Below, piece after piece: positions 11,082-22,267 of a stretch of 64,000 bases of DNA. How positions within the stretch are numbered: the first letter of the stretch is position 1; each line of letters opens with the position of its first letter. The notes below the pieces were generated by a model, which searched no databases, was not told the origin of the DNA, and worked only from the letters and a program-made list of their open reading frames with translations. The translations under genes and the position numbers were made by a program. The DNA is from Lophium mytilinum (Eukaryota > Ascomycota > Dothideomycetes > Mytilinidiales > Mytilinidiaceae), in assembly GCA_010093605.1 (NCBI GenBank), contig MU004198.1:750456-814455 (forward strand), in the 5' to 3' direction.

Positions 11082-12966
11082 CTATACCAGCATAACCTTT
11101 CTTAGACGAAAGTCCCCGACACCTTTTTCTCCAGAATATATGTCTCTCGGAAATTCAACACCCGCAAGCCAGCACGCTCCTATGACCTCAAAATATGTGC
11201 CATCAATTGGTCGCAGAACGATTGAGGCCGGGCACTGCAAGAAACCATAGATCTGATCACCAGGCCTTGCCTGTGGCGGCAGTCGAATAAGGCTGCCTTG
11301 TTTCGACATACCCAGACGCCACTCTCCACGGAAAAGTCGAAGTTTTTGGTTGACGGCCTGCCACACGCGCAGTTCGACTTCAATTTGGTCTTCCGTGCTC
11401 AAATTCTGAAATTCCTCGTCTAAATCTTCTGCGTCATCGCCATGCTGGTCACTTGGCTTATATTTCTGGCGCACAGCTTCCTTTGAAACGTCGGTTGAAA
11501 GAGTGTCAATCCATTCTTCTACCACGTCCTTCTTTTCCTGCAACACGACCATTGCGAAACTCACGAGAGAATACGGCAGCGAGCTGAGGGCCCCAGGAGG
11601 TTCACTGAATTTCACGTCGCCTCCTTCGAATAGAGGAACTCCCAGTTCTAGTTTCTCGCAGAGGTCTGCGACGAGGTTCTCTCCCCACTCCGCAAATGAC
11701 GTTGAGAGGACTCCGGCAACTGCGTCTAGCTGTAGGCTATAGACGGTGAGGATTCTCGAGTCACTTGAGAGTTTTGGCCAGAGCTGCAACGCGTGCTCGC
11801 CCCAGTAACGCAAGCCGTATTCTTCCGTGTCGATTCGGACTTGGTGGAGGATGTTGTCCCAGTTAGGGAGCCAGGTTGGTAGTCCGGCCTGCCGGCGTCC
11901 CTTTTCGACCATAGCAAGAAAGGCTACCGAACCGCAAACTTCTGCCATAAACCGCGCAACATCAAGGTGTACCTGATCGACGGACCTGCGGTAATCAATT
12001 GGAAAGTGAGCCATTGCCGCGTCTGATGGTTGTATCAAGCCGAGTACGGCGTAGATCTTGTCCCTCGGGTCAGTGGCAACGAGCTTGTGGCCATCTGTGA
12101 CAGCCTGGAGAAGAGATCTATAGCGATGTCCAGAAGGGAAAGATTGCAGATCTTCGAAATTAGGTCGATTTACACCAGTTAGCAGGACATGGCCCATGAG
12201 TAATCGTTCCCAGCGTGGATCCAAGGCCACCGTGTCATCTGAAATCTTATCCGACACAAGTTCCTGAAACTGGTGGAGCTTACTGGCGTTAATGGAGAAG
12301 TCCCGGCATTGAATGGTAAGGGTTTCCGCAAAGGCAATCTCTTGCTGAATCCAGACTCTTGTCCAATATTCATTCTCCCCTATGAGAAGGAGGGGCTCCC
12401 AAACTTCTGGGTCATCTCCAAGAACATCATGATGGCTGCTAGTCCATGCAGTCAAAACTTTTCCATCCTCTTCTGATGGTAAGTCAAATGGCATTGGCGG
12501 AAGCAGGTCTTCCAGCATCTCAAATGCGGGGAGATATATCGGTAGATCGATGTCCAGCCAAATATAAACTCTCTCCGCCTGTGAATAAATCTCTCCCATC
12601 ATACGGACCTGACTTGTCCGCTCCTCCCAATTCTCTTGATCGATACATATCGCATCAATCCAGATAGAAAACTTTTTTTTCACTAATCGTAGGTGTCTCA
12701 ACGCACTCTCTGCATTCTTCGTAACGGCAAACGCCTTGTCGCCATCGAGTTCTATGTTTGCCGTTACACTCGGATCTCCCCTGCAAGAATTTCAGCACTG
12801 ACTACGTCGCATTTGGTACGGCTGATGCCTGCCATCGGTATGAGAGAGCATTGTACTCGGAATGCGGCCGATCAAGTCTTATGATGACAAGCGATCCTAC
12901 CAGTGGTGCTTCTCGCGCTCCAGGCTCCAGTGTCAGGACCCGAATCTCATTCTCCTTGAGCACGCC
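11082..12966 (-). CDS. HET-domain (heterokaryon incompatibility) protein with a GC-AG intron
   Basis: The HET domain is spread over two exons joined at 12832/12781. Upstream exon: EIRVLTLEPG, then HSEYNALSYRW. Downstream exon: GDPSVTANIELDGDKAF, then IWIDAICIDQEN, YWTRVWIQQEI and DPRDKIYAVLGL, the classic order of HET motifs. The join (TG|GC...CAG|G) uses a GC donor and gives a 52-nt intron in perfect phase, restoring W-G-D. Without it the upstream frame hits a stop. The frame also meets a stop at the 5' side of 12966, preceded by a CAG acceptor, so a short first exon must lie further up. An ATG ATG|GTACGG near 13027 would fit but is not proven. The protein is at least ~610 aa. HET proteins trigger programmed cell death after non-self fusion. 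The C-terminus (from ~400) is unassigned and typical of HET proteins in being variable. Confidence 0.85.
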
Positions 12967-13265
12967 CTGTTATCTAAAGCATTAAACCCGTCTCAGAATA
13001 GCAACAGTTGCAATACCGTACCATCATCCTTTTGGGGTAAGCATATGCCGTCTCTTTCCGGTCGCTAGAGGGCAAATCGCTGACCACTCTAAATGGAGTT
13101 GAAGGGTTGATGCATTTGTATATGTTCCTGCCGACTTCTGATGTGGAGGTCGTCTACGGTGAAGGGGACAGTGACGAAGATCCAACGAAACGGCGGAGCC
13201 ACGGAACCGCACCTCGGGTGGCGCATAAAATACGCCGGGTTTCGGACGCTTTATAAATAGCATTG

Positions 13266-13574
13266 CAGTAAAGCCTCGCTATAACGTTTACCCCTTCGAT
13301 ATACCGCCGTTAGCTCAGGCTACTATTACATTTAATATACCATCATGTTGAAAGGCTCTCTTATATAAAAAGGTATATTAAGTGGAAAATTTGCAGATGT
13401 TAGTGGCCTGTAATTCTTTGAACCCTCTCAGCAATAAATCACAGGTACTATTAATATCTAAGGCCTTCCGGCCTTTAAATTAAATTCCATGCGTTGCTTT
13501 GTTGCGTGATATCAATACGGTATAACGTTTACACCTCCCAGTCCTGATCCAAACGGTATATCGAGGTTTCACTA
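13266..13574. mobile_element. Short TIR element (pogo/Tc1-like MITE), about 309 bp
   Basis: The left end CAGTAAAGCCTCGCTATAAC and the reverse complement of the right end TAGTGAAACCTCGATATACC match at most positions over ~24 bp. Differences are mainly C/T or A/G, as RIP would leave. The CCTCGATATA motif near the end resembles fungal pogo/Fot1-type termini. The right flank shows a TA, while the left flank does not show a clean one. The interior is AT-rich and non-coding. Confidence 0.5.
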
Positions 13575-13900
13575 TATTCCGGCCAGCGTGATAAGTTGCC
13601 TTTTTCACGCCTTTTTTTCGCTCCGAAAATTCCTTCGCGCCGTGTACGACGAATCTGTTCAAGAATCTGTCGCCAATGCTACACCGTATCTTGCGGACAC
13701 AGAAGGGACCTTATGTTTCGTTTGTTTTTGTCACCAAGAAGCCAATGAGCCATCGGGTAGTCACGAGCATCCATCAGATAAAGAGCAAAATAGCGACCAA
13801 AACTACCTCTAAGAGCAAGAAAAATATACGTCAAATAGTAGCGAACTAAATTATCGGGGAAAACCAGCTGTAGCACGACTCAAGATTATACTGGAATAGT
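13575..13900 (-). pseudogene. Degenerate coding relic beside the TIR element
   Basis: On the minus strand a frame reads LVFPDNLVRYYLTYIFLALR, GSFGRYFALYLMDARDYPMA and KNKRNIRSLLCPQDTV, then an amber stop, and continues in the same frame as HWRQILEQIRRTRREGIFGA. The protein-like text on both sides of a single TAG (possibly a former TGG) suggests a decayed ORF, perhaps from a transposon. I cannot name it. Confidence 0.3.
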
Positions 13901-13938
13901 GGACAAGCGGGAAAAATACTGGCTGCGCTATATCCCAT

Positions 13939-16185
13939 CTAACCCACCGTAAGGGTGTTCAGATCCGACTTTAGGAAGTAATCGATTGGAGATATCTCCC
14001 CGTCATCAACATCATGCGTTATGATCAGTAGCCCAACTCTTCGGTATACATCTCGACTGCCGCTATCAGGCGCCAGAACCAGCCCGGACGGATAATATCC
14101 CGTCTGAAGAAGGATACAGTAAAGCTCACCATTACCAGGCCACCTTGAAGCCGGCATGTCATTCAAGATACGGCCGAGCGGATGGCCGTTCACAGTGAAT
14201 ATTGAGTTACCTCGAATCCTCGGCAGTATATCTGGTGCATCCATATACACCACTTTCACAACATGGCCCCTTAAGTCGACTTCAGCTTCAGCAACATTAT
14301 CGAAGCCATTTAACTTATCGTTTAGTCGAACCCTAACATCTACCACGGAGCAAGCGTCCTTCTTCGCCCCTCTTGGCAAGGTTGTCGCTTGAAACCTCAC
14401 TCTCCCACTCATTTTGGCCCATGACCAAGATGGTTGGTCCTCAGCAACGTCCGTTTGCTCCCTGTTAGAATTATACCAGGTCAACGCAGCCGGCAAATCT
14501 TCGAGCCAGATACCAGCGACATAGCTGCTTTTGCCTGTGGTTTTCTGATAGGCCTTCGCAATGCCTGATATCGCCGGCAGTTTGTCTGATGCGAATGTCA
14601 AATGGCGCCTTGTGTACTCTTCTACGAGCTGTGTCCACCACTTGAGCGAGGACGAGTCAAGCTGAACTGTAGATGGCGGAATGGCGCTAAGCCCAAGAGC
14701 CACTTTCAAGTCTGGGAAATTGCCATACATATACAGTGCATCATCGTCGAACCGACCATCCTGGCGGAGAGTAGTCTCACAGCATTCCCAGTAGAGCTGG
14801 TCAGACCCAAAGTATAACACGCGCGGCGATAGTAGCTGCTCTTGAAAGATCCATCCTCGTTCATCGCAGGGCGAGTTGCGAACACTGTCAGCCTTCCAGT
14901 CCGGCGATCGCACGTATATCGAGCCTGTCAACGAACACTCAGCACAATCGGAACAATCCCAGGGTAGGCGGCATGCGGGTGGCTCGGGGGCTCTAGTAAT
15001 GAAGCATCCAACGTTGGAGTTTGAAGCTCCCCTTGCCGAGATGTTGAGATATCCATTTCGGTATACAGCCTCCATGACTGCAGACTCCTTCTGCCAATCG
15101 GAGGCGGAGTCTTGCAAGATACATAGAGAGTCGATCCACAGGTAGCGTACACCCAGCTTACGAGTGACTAGAACTGCGTCTCGGAAAGTCTTTGGTAGCG
15201 AGTTCAACGGTATTGCACGCTCGTGCTCCTTCAAGTTCCCTGTCGTTGTTGTTAACGGGACTTTTCCGCCCCAACAATGAGTCAAAGTCACGTAGGGGCC
15301 GTGTTCACCCTTGGAATCAAGTAGACATGGTTCCAATTTATCATCCGGGGAGCCAACGTCAATGACTCTGGTGGGTAAGGGTGTCCTTGGGCGAGGTTTG
15401 CGACAACGTGAATGCTGAGAGCAGCATTGAGAGAGCCATTCCTCGATCAACGCAAAATCGTCGTCAGAATCTCCTGGGGTCGTGGGCAGCGGACGACCGT
15501 TGACCTGACCATGCCAAGCTGCAGCGTCATCTTGCATTATTTGTAAGAAGCTACATATTAAGAATGACGAGTTCGCGATCTCCAATTACATACCTCTATA
15601 AGTATAGATTTGAACTACGCCTTGTAGAGCGATCTGATGGTTTGGATGCATAGTTGGGTCATCGATACCATCGACACCATCGTCTGGTATGTCTCCTGTA
15701 GTTATAACGTGTATGCGGTCGAGGTTTTTCCCGGCTCCTCCCCAAGCTACGAGTGATATGCCACGGCCGGGATACTCGACTGATACTTGCGCTAAAGCGG
15801 CAGCGCTCTCATCGCCGTCTCCTCTGCTGAGAGCGACGCAAAAGAATTGGCATAGTCGACATCCTGCCTCGGCGGATAGCTTCAGCGCGAGATAGCTTGG
15901 CTGATGAGGCTGCATCTGATCGAGAAAGGGTCCGCGCATCTTCTTTACAGAGATGGTCTGGCATAACGAGCAGAGAGACGTGGTGTTTGTGACTTGGACG
16001 TCTGATTCGTTTTGTTCGTGCCGGATTTCAGCTTCAAGATTGCTTGACGTGGGGCGAAAGCGAGCTATCAAAAAAGCAACTGCAGCTGAAGCATGAGATC
16101 GAAAACGCCATCGCCGCCACGCGAAGCGGGAACCTGGAGATGCCCCGAAAAAGTAAATCTTCCTGAATAAACGCATCGTTGGCAA
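13939..16185 (-). CDS. HET-domain protein, 727 aa, two exons
   Basis: Exon 1 is 16185-15594 and exon 2 is 15530-13939. The 63-nt intron (GTATGT...GCAAG) joins in phase to give VQIYTYRDDAAAWHGQV. The N-terminal ~65 residues are basic and poorly conserved. Then come Cys-rich motifs CSLCQTI and CRLCQFF, typical of the region before the HET domain. HET motifs follow at about 290-450: VTLTHCWGG, RYLWIDSLCILQD, DERGWIFQEQLLSPRVLYF. This is the subfamily with the TLTHCWG start rather than ALSY-WG. The C-terminal region (QPSWSWAKMSGRV) is also usual for this subfamily. The presumed role is non-self recognition or a related cell-death response. The start could also be the ATG at 16176. It is transcribed in the same direction as the HET gene at 11082, with a TIR element between. 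Confidence 0.85.
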
Positions 16186-16994
16186 TCAGTCGGTGGTACA
16201 TACAATTATCATAGAACGTGCCCCGCAGGCCGCCTTGGGAAAAATCTCACCTACAAGGCTGGGTTGACGACGACGAGGTGCTCAAGCTGGTTATATGCAG
16301 CCAAGCATACGCTTACAACATCACTCCGATGCCAAATTTCCACTGGTTCGTTCCCTGTTAGCCCCATGCGCTCGCTGGATACGCCACGGCAGGGTTCTCG
16401 TCGATGGGTTGCAAGCACAACCAATTGGGGGCTACAGCTTGGGGGGCGGCGTCGGGCTGAGATTTGCATTCTCAGATCGCATCTCCTGTTCAGCATCAGC
16501 GCCTTATATAAACTTGAGGTTAGTGTGTTCCAAAATCAACCAATTGATTGTAGACAACGGGCTGGCATATCAATAGGCTCTGCGCGTAGATTCAGACCTC
16601 CAATCCTACCACACCCGTCATGTCTACATATAAACAGAGCGACCACGTTCTTAAGACGAAGCTGGACCGCGGTTACGCTTTATGGCCTCGGGCTGGTTTC
16701 ATCATACCCTTTTGGTTAGGCATTGGGACGTAATTGATCAACGATATCAAATGAACGAAGGTAGTTCATGTGTACAAAAAAGCAATGTTATCATTGGTGC
16801 GCCGCACAGTCCGCGACTTCGAGATATGCTACCAACGGGCATTGCTCGAAACTACCTTCTAACTAATGATACAGTCTTGAATGAACAAATGAGAGATGCC
16901 TTTGATGAAAACGCTACGGTAGACGGATGGGCCTAGATACCCAATTGTCTATTGGAGGGCCTGGAAATGTTGTCTAGCATTTCTCATGTGCCAG
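16186..16994. other. Intergenic; no gene seen
   Basis: Short frames on both strands (for example 16264-16719 plus) show no motifs. No RNA gene or repeat recognised. Confidence 0.4.
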
Positions 16995-18814
16995 CTACGC
17001 CTCTCTACCAACCTGCTTTCCTTTAACAGACTTCCACTCCACGAACCATGACGCCACAAACGCAAAGCCCGACACCCCAAGAGCACAATAAAAGACATTA
17101 TTGATTCCCTCATTATACGCAGCTAGAAGAATCGGAAGCTGGCTTGGGGGGACCAGCTTCGAGAAGTCCGTCGCCCCAGAATTCGAGATCGATGACACTT
17201 CCAGTCCTGGTATTTGCTGAGCGAGCTTGGATCGAAGTGTGCTGGACAAGATGCCCTGACAAATACTGACGAAAATAGTGCCGCCAACGAAATTGCCAAA
17301 GTTTATGATCGTGATGCCAATGGGGATATCTTCGCGAGCTAAAACCGTTTGCGCTGCATTGTTGCATTGTGAGAGGCTCATGCCCATGCCAGCACCGGTA
17401 ATCAACTGTCCAGGTTAGCTTCGATCCTACCTAGCGCACTATAGTCAGGAGAGGGCACTTACCTGGAAACCAATGGACTTCGCTGTGCTGGTGTTGACTC
17501 GGAATGTCGTGAGAAGGCCGCATCCAACTGTCAGCAGAGCGGTTCCTAGTATAAGCCATGGAGTATAGTATCCCGTCTTCGAGACGACGATACCAGAAGT
17601 GATAACGAAAAACACTGTAATGAGGAAGTAGGGGAGCATTCGTACACCAGCATCGATGGCAGAGAGTCCTTTGATGGCCTGGTACCAAATAGGCAGGTAA
17701 AACGTCACAAGAATGAGCGTGGAGCCAAATCCTAACGATACCGCAGCCCCTGCCGAAATACTTCTCTTGCGCATAATCCTTGGTGGTAGTGTCCCATTCT
17801 CTCCAGTCCAGATCTGGGAAACGAGGAAAGCAAGTATAAGCATGATGCCCACGACAAGCGTCGCCACAACCTGAGCAGAGCCCCAATGTGAGCCATTGCT
17901 ACCCCATTGAAGTGCAAGCAGGAGCAACGTCAACCCGGGTACGAGGAGTGCGGTTCCGACTGGATCGAATGATTTCAGTTGTTCTAGAATCGACTTGTCT
18001 GATTGATCCTGCGCAGGCGGGTTGTTGGGTACAAGTAGAATCAGCACAAGAAGTGCAACTCCACCGATCGGTGCGTTTATCCAGAAACACCACCGCCACG
18101 AAACATTGGATGCGAAGACGCCGCCGAGGAGAGGTCCAGCTATAGAGGCAAGGCCGAATGTGGCGCCGATGAAGCCTTGGTATTTTGGTCTCTTTTGTAA
18201 CGGCAAGAGGTCGGCGAGGATGACATTCGCACCAGTCATATTGCCAGCACTGCCAATTCCCGCAATGGCCCGTCCAATGATGAAGGTAGTGGAGTTGGGA
18301 GCTGCAGCACAGATGATGGAACCGATTTCGAATATTGCTACGAGTACGACGAAGGCCCATTTGGCAGGAAAGAATGTCTATCGTAATTGCTGTTAGCGAT
18401 GTACGAGCAGCAAGAATACCATACGTACGTATACTTTGCCAATTGGCAGTTGTAGCGCAGCAAAGGTAAGCAGATACGCGCTTTCGTACCACGCAATGTC
18501 ACCAAAGGAATGGAAGTCGTTAGAAATCGCAGGTATCGTGACTCCAATAATGGTTCGATCCTGATTGGGACAGTTGTCAGAAGGTGTATCACTGTGCTTC
18601 TTTACGAGAGACATACCAGAGCGGTGAGGAAGACTGCCAAGCATAACGAAAAAACCACAGGCAAGATGACTTTCTGACTCGAGTGTTGAGGATCATCGCT
18701 TTCGTTCTTATACTCGGCTTTATGATCGGGGCCCTCGAGTTGCAGCTCATAACTGCTGGCCTCAGGAGCGGATTCGCCCAGACGGTGTGAATGATTAGGT
18801 CTAGGCCAACGCAT
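16995..18814 (-). CDS. MFS drug:H+ antiporter, DHA2 (14-TMS) type
   Basis: Four exons (18814-18617, 18560-18429, 18377-17463, 17405-16995; introns 56, 51 and 57 nt, all GT-AG) give 551 aa in one frame. A hydrophilic N-terminus of ~45 residues precedes the first membrane segment (VILPVVFSLCLAVFL). Then come DRTIIGVTIPAI, ANVILADLLPLQKRPKYQG, the antiporter motif C region GLASIAGPLLGGVF, and SWRWCFWINAPIGG, the usual DHA2 signature. Fourteen membrane segments are expected and I can count at least twelve. DHA2 carriers export drugs, mycotoxins or metabolites at the plasma membrane in exchange for protons. The gene is divergent from a Zn2Cys6 regulator, with an operator-like palindrome pair between, which points to specific induction. 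No biosynthetic enzyme cluster is visible next to it, so the substrate is unknown. Confidence 0.92.
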
Positions 18815-18952
18815 GGTAAGTTTTGGAAAAGAAAATGGGAATACTGAACTTCATGTTGGAAATCGGCAACATTATATATCTGAACTCGTTGTGTGCCCTC
18901 TCCACATAAAGGAGTGTCTAGTACCAATCAGTATCTAGTGCCGATCGTTTCG

Positions 18953-18991
18953 GTTCGGTCCCGAACACGAAGTTCGGCTTTTTGACCGAAC
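18953..18991. promoter_or_regulatory. Two perfect GTTCGG/CCGAAC inverted repeats (putative regulator operator)
   Basis: GTTCGG-TC-CCGAAC at 18953-18966 and GTTCGG-(8 nt)-CCGAAC at 18972-18991 are both exact palindromes, giving four half sites in 39 bp. They lie between the starts of a divergent MFS transporter (18814) and a Zn2Cys6 regulator (19155). Zn2Cys6 dimers bind CGG triplets in inverted, everted or direct arrangement, so this is a good candidate site for the neighbouring regulator. Binding is inferred. Confidence 0.6.
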
Positions 18992-19154
18992 TCTTTCTAA
19001 ACGTTATCACCCTCATTTACATTTCAGCAATTCCTTGACGCCCCCCTAATTAAATTTTGATTACGATTGGCGATTGAACGAAAAAGGGTCTTGCAAATTA
19101 CGCAGGCGCGTTTCTAGTGGCCGTCGTCTTCTGGCGTTACTTCTGTGCGTCAAT

Positions 19155-21346
19155 ATGCCCTCCGGCAAAAAGCCCGTTAGCTGTATACCATGCGCAAAAC
19201 GCAAAGTACGATGCGACAAAGTTCAACCATGCTGTCATTGCAAGCGAAGGAGACAGGACACATGTGTATATCCCGAGTTGAGTGGAACCAATCACCAGCT
19301 GCTTCGTCAGCACAGCGAACGAATCGAGAGGCTAGAGCTGTACATTCGAAGCCTCGGTGGCAACCCGAAGCTGGCTGATGAGGCACACAGCCCATCAAGC
19401 TCAGGAAGAAAAACGCCGCAGGAGAGCACAAACATAAATGGACCATATCCAAATGAGCCGACCACCCCTTCCTGGCTTCTCAATGATGAACCATCTCCTG
19501 CGAGGAGAGTCCACCGACCTGTTCCAAGGACATCAGAACTTTTGGCACATGGTGATGGTGTCGCCTGCATTGAAACGTTAGTACAGTCTTATATGTTCCT
19601 CCTTTCTTGCTGTGCCGCTGACACAGTTTAGGCCAATGTGGTACAGCTGGAAAGGCCATGATCATTCATCGAGTCCACTTCGACCGAAAACTCAGACTTC
19701 TAATACGCACTCCCCACCAACTATTTTAAACCAACGACAAACACTGGATAGCAATGACTCTTTCACACCCCTACCGCCAGCGCTTCACCTGAATGTGTTG
19801 TGGCCAGTCTTTTTAAAGAATGTACATCCCTTAGTCAAGATATTCTTTGACTGGGAAGTAGTTCCCGTGATCGAAAAAGCTCAGAAATACGCTTTGGCGC
19901 TATCACTCGAAGAGCAAGCACTCGTGAATGGAATCAGATTCATTGCTACGTTGACATTATCATGCGAGGACTGTCAAGATACGTTATCCAGGTCAAAGCA
20001 AGAGCTGCTGCTTCATTGCCAGAGGAGCTTGGAACATGCCTTAAAAAGAGCTGAATATACAGAAACGACAGATAAGCGTGTATTGCAAGCTTTCATGCTG
20101 TATATTGTGAGTTCAAATATCCATTCCACTCATGCGCTGCGTCCTAAGATACTCTACACAGTTAGCAATGCGCGATCGCACGCGGCCCGCAGCCATATAT
20201 CCGCTCATGGGCATCGCTAGCCGCGTTGCTGAGCGGATGGGCCTGCATCACGATGGCTCCATGTTTGGTCTGAGTATTTTACGAAGCGAAGAACGTCGGC
20301 GTATATGGTGGCAGCTGCAGTTCATGGAATTGGCTATCGCACGATTAGTGGGCACCCTCAGCTTGACGATCTTCGCCAACTGGGACACCAGGATTCCGTC
20401 GAACCTAGAAGATGGTGACTTCAGCCCTGGCCTAGAAGTCATGCCTCGCGAACGCAGAGGCATAACAAGCATATCGCCTTGTCTGTGGAGGTACAGCATA
20501 TTGCAAATGCGTCGCGAATCGCTAGGCAGAAATAGCTTTGAAGGCATGGCTTGGATGCTTTCGCCGCACCTATCACTTGTAGAGAAGGATGCTAAGATTG
20601 ACGATATTGAGAAAATGTTGGCAGTGAGATTTTTGCAACATTGCGAGCTCCTCAACCCGTTACACGTCCACATACAGATCGGAATCCGCCAATTTATTCT
20701 CGCAGCTCGCAGCAACGCACGGCAACCAACGCTTGTGAATGCGAAGATCTCTGAAGTACCTCCGCAAACACGTGATGATTTGCTTAAGATTTGCTCAAAG
20801 AGCTTGGAATATTTCGTTATGAGCCAAACGACCCTATCAATAGCTGGATTTAGGTGGGGAAATGACATATTTTTCCAGGTCGCTTCTTGTAAGTACTTCA
20901 ATATCGCTCACCGGGCTACAAGGTGCAGTAGACGGGCCAAACTAACAGACCTAGTCGTATACCTGGTCCTTGAAGCGCATCAAAGATATAATGACCATCA
21001 GGTCGTGGATTTATGGAGCTTGATTGGTCGTGTGTACGATGTTCATCCGGATCTGATGACCGCCGTGAATCGTCCGGAGGTGACCTTCATCGCACGTATA
21101 ACAGTCGCAGCGTGGCAGAAATATGATATTCAAATGCGACAGCAGAGGTCGGGTGTACATGGTGCAATGTCGATGGAGGCCCCCGAGTGGATTCGGCAAC
21201 TGTGTTATAACTTCAATCTGCCACTGACCGACTCTCCCGCGACAACTGAAGAGGTCGCGCAATCTTTGTGCTCTGACCCAGCCCAATTACTCTCAGAGAA
21301 CTTCGACTTGGACATGATCGACTGGTCGTTTTGGGAAGCGTTTTAG
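19155..21346 (+). CDS. Zn2Cys6 transcription factor with fungal-specific TF domain, 671 aa
   Basis: Exons 19155-19576, 19632-20106, 20162-20888 and 20955-21346 (introns 55, 55 and 66 nt) sum to a whole frame. The binuclear cluster begins near residue 10: CIPCAKRKVRCDKVQPC then CHCKRRRQDTC, with the six cysteines in register. A short coiled-coil linker follows (SERIERLELYIRSLGG). The middle homology region is clear: LAMRDRTRPAAIYPLMGIA, RVAERMGLHHDGS, and SEERRRIWWQLQFMELAIAR. The third intron is a multiple of three, so the frame stays open if it is unspliced, but GTAAGT and CTAACAGACCTAG are strong signals. An upstream in-frame ATG at 19074 adds only low-complexity sequence, so I prefer 19155. 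It is divergent from an MFS exporter and probably regulates it. Confidence 0.92.
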
Positions 21347-21898
21347 GGCATAACGGAAAACTTTACTGATTGATTGGTTGTCTATCCGTTCTGCCTGCTC
21401 TTGCATTATATAATCCGAAAGGGATCGAACACCGAAAAATAAAGCACATCTATCTCCACCTTTTGCGCTTGTCTAAACATGTTGCATACTTACCAGACTG
21501 TGTGATGAAGAACTGTGTTATCTAAGAGTATCGGCCGACGCAAGATGTGGTAGATACTCCTACCTGTCATATAGCAAGTAGTGCAATATCCTAATGTGCA
21601 CCCAAGCTGTTTCATTTTTTGGAAAGTCAAACGGAGAGACAGCAGACGGACTCGGTCCACGCCGGAAGAAGCATTTCTAAGATTTCAACGAGCCCAATTT
21701 GTAGCAGATAGCGGACGAAGGAAAATGAATCAAAATAGATCATGTAGAAATGTACGCTTAGCTTTAGTAGAGTAATATATACGGGTAACATTCTAACGTC
21801 TACATAAGTCTAATCCTCCCCCGCCATACACGTTCACCCTGCCAAAAGCCGGGCCTGCTCAACAACCAAATAAATATCGCGAGCATAAAATTGATATA
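21347..21898. other. Intergenic with one copy of a dispersed direct repeat
   Basis: Between convergent genes. Holds the left copy (21569-21622) of a ~55-bp repeat whose other copy is at 23298-23352. No gene seen. Confidence 0.4.
21569..21622 (+). repeat. Dispersed direct repeat, left copy
   Basis: TATAGCAAGTAGTGCAATAT and the following bases through TGTTTCATTT match 23298-23352 at most positions, and nearly all differences are transitions. The two copies lie in the same orientation 1.73 kb apart. They could be ends of a decayed element or two solo fragments. Confidence 0.5.
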
Positions 21899-22267
21899 TT
21901 ATTCTGACGTGCGCAGGTCATTTTGGGACTTTTCGACGGTTTGTTCCCAGCCGTTTCCATCGGTATAGCTTAACTGACAGACTACATATCAGCATCATTC
22001 ATCACAGAGCGCGTCTTTCGCGAGCAACTAATCTACAATCAACAATCATCAGCTGTATAAACTCACCTTGTAGTAAAAGCCAGTGCGCCCACGAGTGCGC
22101 GCAACAACCGTGCTCTTGATTGAGCCTTCCAAAAGATCATCGTCCGTGGTGTTGTCAAACCACGCCTCGTCTCCAACTTTGAACTCAGCTTCGTGCATAT
22201 CCCCCTGGACAATGCCGTAAGTGTGCTCCTCGAGGCGAGCCAGACGTTCTTCCACAGAGTCGGACAT
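21899..22267 (-). CDS. Small SH3/Tudor-like protein, 91 aa, two exons
   Basis: Exon 1 is 22267-22067 and exon 2 is 21973-21899. The 93-nt intron (GTGAGT...CTGTCAG) joins TGFYYK to LSYTDGNGWEQTVEKSQNDL without loss of phase. The start is MSDSVEERLARLEE, a short helix. The body (EAEFKVGDEAWFD, GSIKSTVVARTRGRTGFYY, LSYTDGNGWEQTVE) reads as a small beta-barrel with the order seen in Tudor- or SH3-like folds: a 'V-G-D' entry, a conserved basic strand, and an aromatic strand. I do not recognise a named family. If the intron were retained, the protein would end a few residues after YYK. Function unknown; a binding module for a modified protein or a structural adaptor is possible. Confidence 0.7.

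Noticed and set aside
17888-18396. Plus-strand ORFs opposite the MFS transporter
   Set aside because: Antisense shadows of a confidently spliced gene.
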